Position numbers and translations under genes: made by a program. This document shows positions 54,511 to 63,720 of a DNA stretch of 64,000 nt, in pieces. Below the pieces are notes generated by a model. It was not told where the DNA came from. It did not search any database and saw nothing but the letters and a program-made list of their open reading frames with translations. Each line of letters opens with the position of its first letter. Positions within the stretch are counted from its first letter, which is position 1. This stretch comes from Hemileia vastatrix (Eukaryota; Basidiomycota; Pucciniomycetes; Pucciniales; Zaghouaniaceae). Location of the stretch: contig JASXTE010000014.1 of assembly GCA_030280995.1 (NCBI GenBank), positions 5,532,156 through 5,596,155 of the forward strand. Direction: 5' to 3'.

Positions 54511-55155
54511 ATTTTGAAGAAGCTACAAACCATTTTGTGGGGGAAGCATTTTTAGCTGCAGGTGGATGCTAAATCTCTGGCTCAAATGATAAACACACCT
54601 AGTCTTCCAAATGATCAAATGACTAGGTGGGTGGCATTTATTCAACATTTTTCTTTTGACCTGGTGCACAAACCAGTTAAGACTTTTACAACGCCAGATG
54701 GATTATCAAGAAGAACACCCACAGATGATGATTCTGTTTCTTAAGAATTTGATGAAGATGTTCCAGTGGTTAGGGACAGTTCAAAGGGTGCTGAAGATTT
54801 TTATTTCCTCCCCCAAGAGGCTAAACTGGATGATTGTTCTCACCTCCACCAAGAGGGTAAACTACATGGTTCTGATCTTGATTCTTTTGATCAGGTTGTT
54901 TTTGTTGATGAAGATGGGACTGTTTTTTGGGATGGCTCAAAACTGGATAATGGTGTTTTTGTTGTTGAACTGGATTCTTTAAAGATTCAGTGGAAGAAAA
55001 GGGAGGTGCCGAAGTTTAGGGATTGACGTCCTGGATGGGCTGGTTGTTTTGCTCATGTGTACACTGAAGATTTTGATGACAGGGTTATACCCTTGGATAT
55101 TGTTTTGTTGGATTTTTAAGATGAGACCTGGGGTCATATTGGGTTTTATTTTATT
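54511..55155 (+). pseudogene. RNase H tail and acidic linker of E4
   Basis: Contains DAKSLAQM, FTTPDGLSRRTP, two LPQEAKL/LHQEGKL repeats (E6 has three) and VFVDEDGTVFWDGSKLDNG. Stops near 54744 and 55026 interrupt it. The repeat number varies between family members. Confidence 0.65.
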
Positions 55156-56031
55156 ATGGTTGAATATCTGTTAACCTTAGAGAGGCCAGATACTTGTGAT
55201 GATGATACTTGGGTGGCAATCAAGAAGAAGAGTCCTGGCTTTTTTGTGTCAGGAAGGAGGTTGATGAGGAGGAGACATCCAAATCCTCAAGTGGTAGTGA
55301 CTCAGAAGAAGAGTCAAGAATTGGTTTTGAAGTCTTTTCATGAAGACCTTGGTTGTAGAGGCATTTGGGAGACTTATAGAAGAGTAGAAGATAGATTTTG
55401 GTGGCCAGGTATGAAGTTGGCTGTGCAGGGTTGGGTTCAATCTTGTGAAGAATTTAAAAGAAGAAGTCACTTGAAACCTACAGAGGTTTTCCATGCTACT
55501 GGTGAAACAACTGTGTTTGGAAGAGTCATTTTGGATGCTGTCCATATCAAAGAGGGCAGGTATAAATACTTGATTGTTGACAGGGATAATTTGTCTGGTT
55601 GGGTTGAGGTGGTACCCCTGGTTAATTTGACTGCCAAAAATGTGGCAGAATTTTTGAAGAAAAAATGGGTGTTTAGGTATGGATTGATGAAGTGGGTGAC
55701 TGTTGATGGTGGACCAGAGTTTGGAGCTGAATTTAAAGAATCTGTGGATATTATTGGCTCTAAATTCAGAGTGGCTACACCTTATCATCCTGAAATTGAA
55801 GGCATAGTTGAAAGAGGCCATCAAGTTATCAAAAATGCTTTGGTGAAAATGTGTGGAGATAGTGCTGAAAAATGGAGGCATTATTTACCCTTGGTGTTAT
55901 TGGCTTATACAGTCACTGTAAAAAGGACAACTGGCTATTCCCCTTATGAATTAATTTTTAGGCAGAAAGATGTTCTAACTGTGGACTTGGAAGCTGTCTC
56001 TTATCTTGGAATTGATTGGGATGATTTATGA
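55156..56031 (+). CDS. Integrase of E4 (291 codons)
   Basis: Zinc module FHEDLGCRGIWETYRRV ... SCEEFKRRSH: the second His is lost (E6 has HRGFGE) and the second Cys is Phe. The core keeps its D,D-E residues: Asp in VILDAVHIKEGR, Asp in VTVDGGPEFG, Glu in EGIVERGHQV. TTGYSPYELIF follows. It ends at TGA near 56030. Integration activity is unlikely with the damaged zinc module. Confidence 0.82.
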   Translation: MVEYLLTLERPDTCDDDTWVAIKKKSPGFFVSGRRLMRRRHPNPQVVVTQKKSQELVLKSFHEDLGCRGIWETYRRVEDRFWWPGMKLAVQGWVQSCEEFKRRSHLKPTEVFHATGETTVFGRVILDAVHIKEGRYKYLIVDRDNLSGWVEVVPLVNLTAKNVAEFLKKKWVFRYGLMKWVTVDGGPEFGAEFKESVDIIGSKFRVATPYHPEIEGIVERGHQVIKNALVKMCGDSAEKWRHYLPLVLLAYTVTVKRTTGYSPYELIFRQKDVLTVDLEAVSYLGIDWDDL

Positions 56032-56400
56032 TCAACAGAAGATTTTCTCTGTGCCAGGATGCACCAGTTGGAATGTAGAGAGGAATGTCCAGAGAAGGCA
56101 TACTCTAGAATGATGAAGATAAGAAATCAATCAGTCAGATACTTGGACAAGAAGTTGTCACATAGACTCATGAATCCCTTGAAACCTGGTTGTTTGGTTT
56201 TGGTGTATAATAGAAGTTTGGAGAGTCAGTGGGGAAAGATGTTTTCTGACAGATGAAATGGACCTTACAGAGTCAGATCTCAGGTGTCTGGAGGTTCTTA
56301 TGTTTTGGAGGAGTTAGATGGAGCAGTCTTAAAGAAGAGAGTGGCTGCAGATCAGGTGAAGAGATTTTATCCTAGAGGCACAAAAATTGAAGAAGATTGA
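56032..56400 (+). pseudogene. Integrase C-terminal GPY/F part of E4
   Basis: Same frame after the TGA. It contains CLVLVYNRSLESQWG, one TGA near 56256, then NGPYRVRSQVSGGSYVLEEL and ADQVKRFYPRGTKIEED before the true stop at 56398-56400. No chromodomain follows. Confidence 0.75.
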
Positions 56401-56534
56401 CTCTGCAATGAGGATAAACTATGGACCATTCTTTAATTTTGGATTTTGGTGATGCTGTGCATCTGTTTTGTTAGAAACTTTTTGTTAGAAGGTACCCATG
56501 GGTGGGGCTTCTAGATTTTGTTTTGGCAATTGTG

Positions 56535-56585
56535 GGGGTAACTGATGGGCTGGTTGCTCTAACAACAGTTACCCCGGATTGTCTG
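56535..56585 (+). repeat. Hairpin block 1 of E4
   Basis: GGGGTAACTG and CAGTTACCCC form a perfect 10-bp stem around a 31-nt loop. Confidence 0.75.
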
Positions 56586-56793
56586 TTTCCAACCCCTTCA
56601 CTTAATTTGGTTAAACCCTAGTATTGGTTTTTCTTCACAGGTTTCTAGTCCTCTATGAATTTAAACTAGAGATTCTTTTGGTCTTCAAGTGCCAGACTCT
56701 TCATGCTTATTGGTTTTGGTTTAATGTGTTAAATTCCGTGTATTGTTAGAAGGTACGCAGGGGGGGCTTCTAGATTTTATTTTGGCAAGTGTG

Positions 56794-56835
56794 GGGGTAA
56801 CTGATGAGCTGGCTGCTCTGTAGAACAGTTACCCC
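56794..56835 (+). repeat. Hairpin block 2 of E4
   Basis: Same perfect 10-bp arms with a 22-nt loop (ATGAGCTGGCTGCTCTGTAG and two further bases). Confidence 0.75.
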
Positions 56836-57574
56836 AAAATGTCTGTGTCAAGTATTTTGTTTGCCCTAGTTAAATACTAGTTCTGGTTTTTGTTACTCAG
56901 GTTTCAAGTCCACTATGACTTTAAACTGGCTTACTGGCTTTTGACTGGCTTCTTTATTCTATTTGGTTTGATGGGGGATCACTAGTGGTCTCCCATAATT
57001 TTTACTTATTGGAGGGAGCACACCTAGTGATCATTTCCTTGAACTGGACTTTCTATGGAGCCGTATTTTTTTCTTTTCTTTATTTTTGTGTCTATGGTTG
57101 TGTTAGATAGTAGCTTTAGATTATTTTCTTTTTTCTCTTTTTTCTTTTAATTTTTTATGGGAGTTATTAGGATATAAAGTGGGAAAAATCACAAAATTAT
57201 ATTATATGGTGTCACCACATCAGGGTCACCTGGATGTGGGTAAGTATTTGTTGAGAAAGGCTCATCAATTGGCCTTAAAATGCTTTTTTTTTCTTTTTTT
57301 TTCTTATTATTCTCTCAATATCTATTTATGTCATCTTTTGTTTTTATTTCAATTCATTTAAAAATTATTGAACAGTGTATCAACATCAAGTTGCACTTGG
57401 ATGTGGGTAACGTATCCAGAGATCAGCTCATCAATTGGCTGGGGGATACCATTAGTAACTATTAATTTTCTCATGTTAGTATTATTATTCAATTCATTTT
57501 AATTTTTTTTTCAACTCTCATATTTTTGGTTAATTTTGTTATTTATTTTCAAGTTTTTTTTAGTATGTTAGTAG

Positions 57575-57645
57575 TTTAAAATAAAAAAAAATAAATTAAA
57601 TTAAAATAAAAAATAAAATAAAATAAAAATAAAAAGAAAACAAAT
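57575..57645. repeat. Short A-rich hexamer tract of E4
   Basis: Unexpanded equivalent of the arrays at 11155-11666 and 22799-24028. It contains AAAAAT and one AAAAAG unit. It lies just beyond the stop of antisense gene A. Confidence 0.7.
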
Positions 57646-57718
57646 TATATATATAAATTTCTGTTAATTATTATTGTTCTCTCTATTTAGTGACTTATTA
57701 ATTTCTTTCTTTTTTATT

Positions 57719-59281
57719 TTAATGTCCCGAAGAAGAAGCCTCTGGTGGTTGGTCCAAATTATGGTGGAATTTTTGCTTTTTGTTAGTATTGGAAGAAGAA
57801 CTGTGCTCTTTGTGGTGTTGGCGGCTGGAAAGTGTATATGGGTTGTAATAGTCAGGGACCGGAGTGGAAGATAATTTTTGGGAAGAAGTGGAAGAAGAGG
57901 GGATATTGTTTTGGAAGGTTTGCTTGATTATTCTAGACATCTTCCAGTGGTCATCAAGGAGCTGTTTTCTCAGATTCTATTCAAAGTCATTCAACGGCCT
58001 GTGGAGGGCAAAGGCCTTAAGCATGTTGAAACATATCATGCTTAGGTGTTGTTTCATGTCGGCGTAATCCAGGATTATGGTAGTTTCTAGAGGTTGGCCA
58101 ATTCCAATTGTAGTTTCAGGAGGCAGGGTTCCAACTACACAGAAGAATTATATCAGTAATTGTTCTCTGTTAAAGAAATTGGATTTATTGATTTGGTACT
58201 TACAGATTGGAAGCTCATCAAATTTGTAAGCATCCGGGATTTGAGCTGTTGAATAAAGCTGAATGGATGTTGATGGAGGATCAACCAGATAGAGGTATGG
58301 ATTCTCATGATCATTCTCTAAATGGTGTTGAGAAGATGAAGTAGAAGAAAGGCATTCCTGTGGCCTGGTTGGAGCAGAAGGGCTGCTGTTGTTGTTGTGG
58401 ATATTATTATTGCTTGGCCCAGTTGGTTTGGACACTGATGGTGGAGAACCAGGGTTGTTGAAGGAAGGATCAGAAGAAAGTGACCTGGAAGCTGATTGTG
58501 ATTTGCTAGATGAAGATCTAGAAGAATGGGAACCATCAGAGGAATAATTGGTGGCCAGAGAAGAGGTGTAGTTAGTTCTTCTTGAAGTAACTGGAGATTT
58601 TTGTTTGAAAGAAGTGTTGCGTGTTATGGTGTTTTCAGAAGGTCCTCGGGCAGGTTTTCTAGAAATGTTGGAATTTTTGGGGTTGTCTGGGAAAGAAGTT
58701 TTATGTGTAAGAATTGCTCTTGGAGCACTAGGTGGTGATTACATAGAGTCATTGGTGTTTAATGGTGTATTGTGGCTGTTATCTGGCTGAATTTGGGAGT
58801 TTTGAGCCTGATTTTTGCTTTCTGGGAAGCTGGGCGGGCTGGCCGAAGTTGGGACGGCCGCCTGGATGCGTTCTAGCAGCCTGGGAGCTGATTTGGCCAA
58901 ATTTTCTGAGATAAAAACCAATTCTTGTGAAGATAAAGCAGGTTTTTTTGGGAGTGATTTGGGAATAGAGCTACGTGATCTTCTGGAAGGAGCGGAAGAT
59001 AAAGAAGAGGAAGCAGGTTCAATTTCTGGTGACCTGCTAGGAGATCTAGAAATATATTTGTGTGAAGGTTAAGGCGGAGGTATTGGATATTTGGGGTCTC
59101 TGTCACACATTTTTATTTTAGAATTGCAAGAATCACAGGCTCTGTAATAGAATTTGGCTTGAGGAGTAGGAAGAGTGAAGATACAAGATCTTCACATGTG
59201 GATGCACTATTTACAAGCAAAGTCCTTTGGAGCAGTGAAACAGGGAAGGTCGGATGTGTCAAAGTCTGGGGATTCAGCCAT
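57719..59281 (-). pseudogene. Antisense zinc-cluster gene A of E4 (about 520 codons)
   Basis: One continuous frame from MAESPDFDTSDLPCF at 59281 to a stop at 57719, broken only by point stops (two inside the cysteine cluster, others near 59070, 58739, 58155 and 57990). Six cysteines align with the intact E7 pattern CX2CX6CX15CX2CX6C. Then come an SRSPSRSPEIEP-type Ser/Arg/Pro stretch, an Asn/Ser-rich middle and a helical C-terminal part (DYADMKQHLSMICFNMLKAF). A possible 69-nt intron (58135-58203) would remove one of the stops. It reads opposite to pol. A DNA-binding regulator is a guess. Confidence 0.55.
58135..58203 (-). other. Candidate 69-nt intron in antisense gene A
   Basis: GTAAGTACC ... 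TTACTGATATAA ... TTCTGTGTAG on the minus strand. It keeps the reading frame and removes an in-frame TAA. In E7 both splice sites are altered and the region is open instead, so it could equally be coding. Confidence 0.35.
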
Positions 59282-59439
59282 GATCTGTGAAGGAAAAATA
59301 ATGAAGAGAAAAGAGATGAATAAAAATTTTGTCAGTGATGTGTAGATAATGAAGAAAGAGTGGAAGTTTGGCAGGTTTGCTGTGGAGCACTGTGCATGGA
59401 GGTGGCCCTGCCCTTTTATGCAAAATTTGGTTAGTCTGT

Positions 59440-59945
59440 CAAGACTTTAAACTGAACACTTTTATTCCTCCAAGACTTAAAACTGGCTGGTTATTTAAAG
59501 ATTGTTTCAAGATTTTATTTTTTTTATTACTAACGTGGATCTGCAGTTCATCAAGACTTTAAACTGAGAAATGGTATAGTCCCCCAAGACTATAAACTGA
59601 GGATGGTTTAATGGTGGAGTCCTTCAGGACTATGAGCTGATAATGTGGAGTTGGTGTGATTCTGGCAGAGGGCATCCAAGGGGAGGTCTCTGAATTTCGT
59701 TAAGGCAAGTGTGGGGGTACATGCTGAGCTGGCTGCTCTGTAGAACAGTTACCCCATAATTTTATTTTGTTTCTTTGGTCTTTAATGTTTTGATCTCTGG
59801 TTCTGTCTTTTTGATTTAGGTTTTAGGGTCCCCCAAGACTATAAACTGAGGTTTTTTGAGTCCCCCAAGACTATGAAATGAGGGCTGTTAGTCCCGCAAG
59901 ACTTAAAACTGAGGATTAGTCCCCCAAGACTTTAAAATGAAGAGT
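59440..59945. repeat. Minisatellite of E4, few copies
   Basis: Degenerate aagactttaaactga units at about 59440-59620 and 59830-59945, fewer than in E7 (25805-26335). Confidence 0.65.
59714..59755 (+). repeat. Hairpin block 3 of E4 (one arm mutated)
   Basis: Lies between antisense genes B and A. The right arm CAGTTACCCC is intact; the left reads GGGGTACATG. The E7 equivalent (26100-26141) is perfect. Confidence 0.65.
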
Positions 59946-59994
59946 TGTTTTTATTTTTTTGATTTCTGAATAAATATTTTCATGCAAGAAGTAC

Positions 59995-60618
59995 TTACAG
60001 AAAAGAGTCAATAGATGTCAAAAAATTTTTAGCATTGGATTTGAACTGGTGGATGAGGTTCTTCCTTTTCTCAAGGTCCTGTGGGTTCCTGGAAGGAGTG
60101 GATTGGAAGTAATTTAGGATGAGATGCTTTGGTTGAGAAGAATGTTGTTGGAACTTATCTTTGATGGTGGGCAACAGATTAGGTGGGGGTTCTTCAATGG
60201 TTCCCACATTGTCATCATCAATTTCTGGATGGAAATGAACTGGAAAATTGACAGATTGAATTTCAGAATGAAGAAGTATTGGGCTTACCATCAGAAGGAT
60301 CAGGGATGGAAGAGCTAGTTTTTTAGTGGGCTTGGCACTCTTTTTTGAAGGGTGTAATTTGTTGACCAGTCTGGGGATCAGGATGGATGGTCTGGATCTT
60401 TTGGTGCTGGTGAAAGGTGGATCAGGTTGTGGAGAAGGAGAAGATGTTAGAGAGGACAATGGACCAGGTTTAAAACAAGTCTTCTTCCTAGAGTGACAGG
60501 CATCACAGGAGGTTCTGTAGGGATAAGCTGGAGATGTGATGGTACAGATGAGATTGTTGTCAATGCAGTATTGGCAAGGACCCATGTCAGTAGCAGATTT
60601 GGAAAGAAAGCTGAACAT
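59995..60618 (-). CDS. Antisense zinc-cluster ORF B of E4 (207 codons, intact)
   Basis: Open from MFSFLSKSATDMGPCQYC to a TAA. Cysteines are spaced CX2CX6CX12CX2CX6C (CQYC ... C ... CDACHSRKKTC), identical in spacing to the E3 antisense protein and allowed for Zn2Cys6 clusters. A Pro/Ser-rich basic stretch follows (PQPDPPFTSTKRSRPSIL), then an acidic patch and a charged helix (NPQDLEKRKNLIHQFK). The ATG is 49 bp from the 3' LTR, on the opposite strand, so transcription might start in the LTR. GTAAGT overlaps the stop codon, so a further exon is possible. The function is not known. Confidence 0.6.
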   Translation of the reverse strand: MFSFLSKSATDMGPCQYCIDNNLICTITSPAYPYRTSCDACHSRKKTCFKPGPLSSLTSSPSPQPDPPFTSTKRSRPSILIPRLVNKLHPSKKSAKPTKKLALPSLILLMVSPILLHSEIQSVNFPVHFHPEIDDDNVGTIEEPPPNLLPTIKDKFQQHSSQPKHLILNYFQSTPSRNPQDLEKRKNLIHQFKSNAKNFLTSIDSFL

Positions 60619-60656
60619 GGTGGTTGTGATGCAGGAGAATGTGGAAATTCTCTATT

Positions 60657-60666
60657 GGATGGAGGA
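60657..60666 (+). other. Polypurine tract of E4
   Basis: GGATGGAGGA ends at the base before the 3' LTR, which supports the LTR boundary. Confidence 0.75.
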
Positions 60667-61768
60667 TGTGGTCTTCCAACATTGGCAGAGCCCTTTGTTG
60701 GTCTATTTGGTGTTGTTTTGATATGTCTTTAATGACATTGTTTAATAAGTGGGTGTTTTTCTGGAATTAATCGTCAAACATTGGGACTGCGGGAATGTGG
60801 TTATTACCATTAGATAGCCCTGGTTTTTCTCTATACTTTTTGTTGTGATGACATTTTTCATATTCTAAGTATTTAATTGATTATTTCTCATTTTTCATTT
60901 TAAAAGATTGTTGTTTAATTTTATTTTTTGCATTTTACGGGCTAAACTTATATCTTAGGGTTAAGTGCTTAGTACCATAAGGATGGGCTAATTTTTCTCT
61001 ATGTTTCATGTCACAAACTTGTTATAGCTTAATTATGTGTTTTAAAGGTTTTAGTAGTCGTAGCTTATTTTTCTAAGTATTTTGGGTATTGTTTGAGGTT
61101 TTTGGTGGTTTTCTGGCTTCAGGGTGGTCCGGCCGCCTTAGGCCGGCCTCCTGACGTTGGGCAGACCGCCCGCCTTGGTGCTAGAAGGCTGGGAAATGTT
61201 TCTAGAGGGGTTTTATGTGATTTGATGCTCAGAAATGCCAAATTTGTTGGTGTGCATGGGCTCTTAGATAGTGGTGTGTGTGTATATAGTGAATAAGATA
61301 GTTTTTGGCAACCTTAATCATCATACAACCATCTGGAGGTGATATCCTTGTTCCTCACTCAGTTTTTACTGTTTTCTGGCCACAATCGGCTGTGTTTGTC
61401 GCAAGGTCAGTTCTTTGTTTAACTCAACTTTGGCAACTGTTTTCTCTGATGTAGTATTGCAAGCTATATCAAGTATTATTGCTGTCAATGGTGTGGATTT
61501 TCAACCTACATCAAGTATCATTGCTTTCTCTGGTGTGAAAATCGGTCTAAATTTCATTTCTTTGGTTTGGTAGTCTTTCTGGAGACTACTTTCTTGGCTG
61601 ATCAGATAGTCAAGTGTATTGGAAAAGGGGCTTAAAACAACAGAAACCAATTTACTGTAGCAGGTAAATCTCACTTATATTTTTCTAAAGGGACAGGGGA
61701 TTTTATCCCTAGTTTTTCTCCAACTCCCTTGTTAAAGTCCTATTGCTAGTACTATAGGATTTTCTACA
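60667..61768 (+). repeat. 3' LTR of E4 (1102 bp)
   Basis: Equal in length to the 5' LTR, ending TCTACA. E5 gag sequence follows directly. Confidence 0.9.
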
Positions 61769-61776
61769 ACATAAAA

Positions 61777-61863
61777 ATGTATGACAACAATGATGTTGTG
61801 AGTAATAAGGCAAAACCTTATATCTTAAGACCTAGAGCTGAAAGACCTGTTACAGGACATTAA
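61777..61863 (+). CDS. Short upstream frame of E5 gag (28 codons)
   Basis: Starts MYDNNDVVSNKAKPY and ends TAA one base before the ATG of the next ORF, which is in the +1 frame. E1 shows the same +1 relation between its long Gag frame and the overlapping ORF. The frame may have been longer before E4 inserted upstream. Confidence 0.4.
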   Translation: MYDNNDVVSNKAKPYILRPRAERPVTGH

Positions 61864-61864
61864 A

Positions 61865-62239
61865 ATGGAGGGCCAGGATTCCCCCACAAACAGCAACACT
61901 CCACAAATGTCTCTGGAGGAAAGGAAAAAACCATTAAAACAGGTATCAATAAAGAAAACAAGAAATACCTTAAAAGAACAAATTCACTCCCTATCCACTC
62001 TACTGAACACCTTAAAAATAAGAGTCAACAACATAGTAGACCAGATAAACAATCTGGAGAAAAAAGAAGCTCAGGGTTTTGTAAAAGTCAATCAACCTCT
62101 TGTGGAAATAAAGTCTCAACCAACAACAGTTGCACCCAAAAATTCCACAGCCACACCTCTAGCCCAAGATGAGCACAAAAAGATTTTTTTAAGCAAATGG
62201 AAGTGGGACTGGTACACCCAAAAGTACAAAAACCCTTAA
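61865..62239 (+). CDS. WKWD-type ORF of E5 (124 codons)
   Basis: Starts MEGQDSPTNSNTPQ. A helical segment follows (LKEQIHSLSTLLNTLKIRVN), then WKWDWYTQKY near the end. It is a homologue of the overlapping frames in E1 and E2, but here no second frame is open through it, which identifies this frame as the ancestral coding one. Confidence 0.6.
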   Translation: MEGQDSPTNSNTPQMSLEERKKPLKQVSIKKTRNTLKEQIHSLSTLLNTLKIRVNNIVDQINNLEKKEAQGFVKVNQPLVEIKSQPTTVAPKNSTATPLAQDEHKKIFLSKWKWDWYTQKYKNP

Positions 62240-62289
62240 CAGAAGGGCTCCAGCAGTCACCCTTACAGGGAAAGGCAAGGAGAGGCAGG

Positions 62290-62367
62290 GTAAGTGGGAT
62301 AAGACCTTGATAAGTCATATATCTTCTCATGATCAATTGTATCAACCTAAAAATTAATTACTTATAG
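62290..62367 (+). other. Candidate 78-nt intron in E5 gag
   Basis: GTAAGTGGGATAAG ... AATTACTTATAG followed by GTAATGAG. It lies at the position of the 58-nt candidates of E1 and E2. It is a multiple of three, contains an in-frame TAA, and joins open frames when removed. Confidence 0.4.
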
Positions 62368-63175
62368 GTAATGAGATTGATAAGGAATTGTTGGATATAA
62401 TTTATGAGGATATAAAGAATTATTCATTTGATAATAATATGTTAGACTTGTCTTTAAATTAGGACAATTTAAATAGTTTTATTGATCATCAGGATAATGC
62501 TATTAATATAAAATTGGAACCAAATGAATTGAATCTTGAACCTGATGATGAGTCTTCTGAGTTAGACACGGAAAAAATTATTTATTGTTTAAAAGAAAAT
62601 CCAATAGAATCAAAGATAATAAGTAAATTATTATTAAGAATTGAAAAATTGGAAGAGATTTCTAAAGAGTCAAACAATTATAAAGAAAGTGTATTATTAA
62701 CACTCACACAATCATTGAGTAAAACAGCCAATAGGTTAAAAGTTATTGACAATTCAAATAATGAATTAACCAATGAAAATAAAAGATTAAACTCTGAGAT
62801 TAGAAATTTATAAAGTAAATTAGAACACTCTCAGAATATTATGGCTACCATAGAGTGACGTGTAAAATTGTCTTTTTCAAATGTGAAAGTTACCTTAACT
62901 CATGTACCTGTAATAAAAGATATGTTACAAAGAGTAGAAATTGAAATAGCTAATATTTTGAAAAATACTGATAGAGTTAAAGATAATTCCTCTTATGTGA
63001 AAAAAGACCAGTTTTTATGAAGCACTCAGATAATAAACCAATGATTTAACATGAACATAGTGTCATGGGCTCTGAGAATATGAAACCAATAAAGGATGAA
63101 ATAAATGATCATCATTCTAAAGAAAGTAAGTTACTCAATATTTCCCAGGTTAGGGAAGCAAAAACTAACCAAAAG
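62368..63175 (+). pseudogene. gag: Gag central helical region of E5
   Basis: Reads NEIDKELLDIIYEDIKNYSF, one stop, then an open stretch (62514-62813) with ESKIISKLLLRIEKLEEIS and LTQSLSKTANRLKVID, probably coiled coil. After TAA at 62811-62813 it continues with stops to the capsid. Confidence 0.6.
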
Positions 63176-63720
63176 AACTGGCCTTAGTTAGATCAGTAGC
63201 CTGCTTTTGATGGGGATTCAAAATCTGATTGGCAACAATTCATTCAGAGAATTGATAACTTATAATTTTCATAAAAATTACCTGATGAAGAAATTACATC
63301 AAAATTGATATCTTTATTTACAGATGTGGCCTTATTATGGTTTTAGTATGTATTGAGTGAGGAAATTAACTACTTCTGGAATGAATGGAAGGCAATAATT
63401 GAAAAGCAATTTGGTGGCCCAAAATTTAGAATCACTCAACAAAGCTTGTATGAGAAAGCCAGATATAATCCAAATTTTGGAGATAAACCCATGGTATTTT
63501 TAATGAATTTAATAAAAATTATGAAAGCCATGGATACAAAAATGGATTATGATGAGTGGAAAGAAAAAATAATATATAAATTGCCTATATCAGTCAGAGA
63601 CATTATTGTAGCTAGAACTGAATCCATCAGAGATACTTCTGGGCTTATCAATATTTGAAATGAAATATTATTGAACCACAAATATGAAACAAGGTATAAT
63701 AATTACAAGTAAAGTGTTGA
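63176..63720 (+). pseudogene. gag: Gag capsid of E5
   Basis: NWP, TAG, LDQ, TAG, then PAFDGDSKSDWQQFIQRI with further stops. The clean part 63353-63658 contains NYFWNEWKAIIEKQFGGPKF and YKLPISVRDIIVARTES. The TAG after NWP is at the same codon as in E1. Confidence 0.75.

Larger units (their letters stand above)
56401..57574 (+). other. Pol-distal non-coding region of E4
   Basis: Holds a direct duplication of about 260 bp (starting at 56482 and 56742, each beginning TTAGAAGGTAC and carrying one hairpin block) and a second duplicated phrase (57207-57275 and 57378-57445). Both duplications are shared with E6. No gene supported on either strand. Confidence 0.7.
48598..61768 (+). mobile_element. 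E4: 13.2-kb gypsy element with two antisense genes
   Basis: LTRs 48598-49699 and 60667-61768 are exactly 1102 bp each, run TGTGG to TCTACA, and differ by perhaps 10-15% by eye. Flanks ACGT and ACAT suggest a 4-5 bp duplication with a change. Inside are a tRNA-Lys-like primer site, Gag, protease, RT, RNase H, integrase with GPY/F (no chromodomain seen), then a 4.2-kb pol-distal region holding hairpins, repeats and two antisense zinc-cluster genes, and a polypurine tract. Gag-pol has many stops and frameshifts. Confidence 0.88.

Noticed and set aside
61093..61296. A 67-codon plus-strand frame in the E4 LTR, also present at 49033-49227
   Set aside because: Present because both LTRs share the sequence; no start context, domain or codon conservation supports it.
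56531..61768. Reading the whole pol-distal region of E4 as a 5.2-kb LTR starting at TGTGGGGGTAAC
   Set aside because: The homology of the 5' side begins at TGTGG (48598); a purine tract precedes 60667, and both LTRs are then exactly 1102 bp. The TGTGGGGG strings are internal hairpin repeats.
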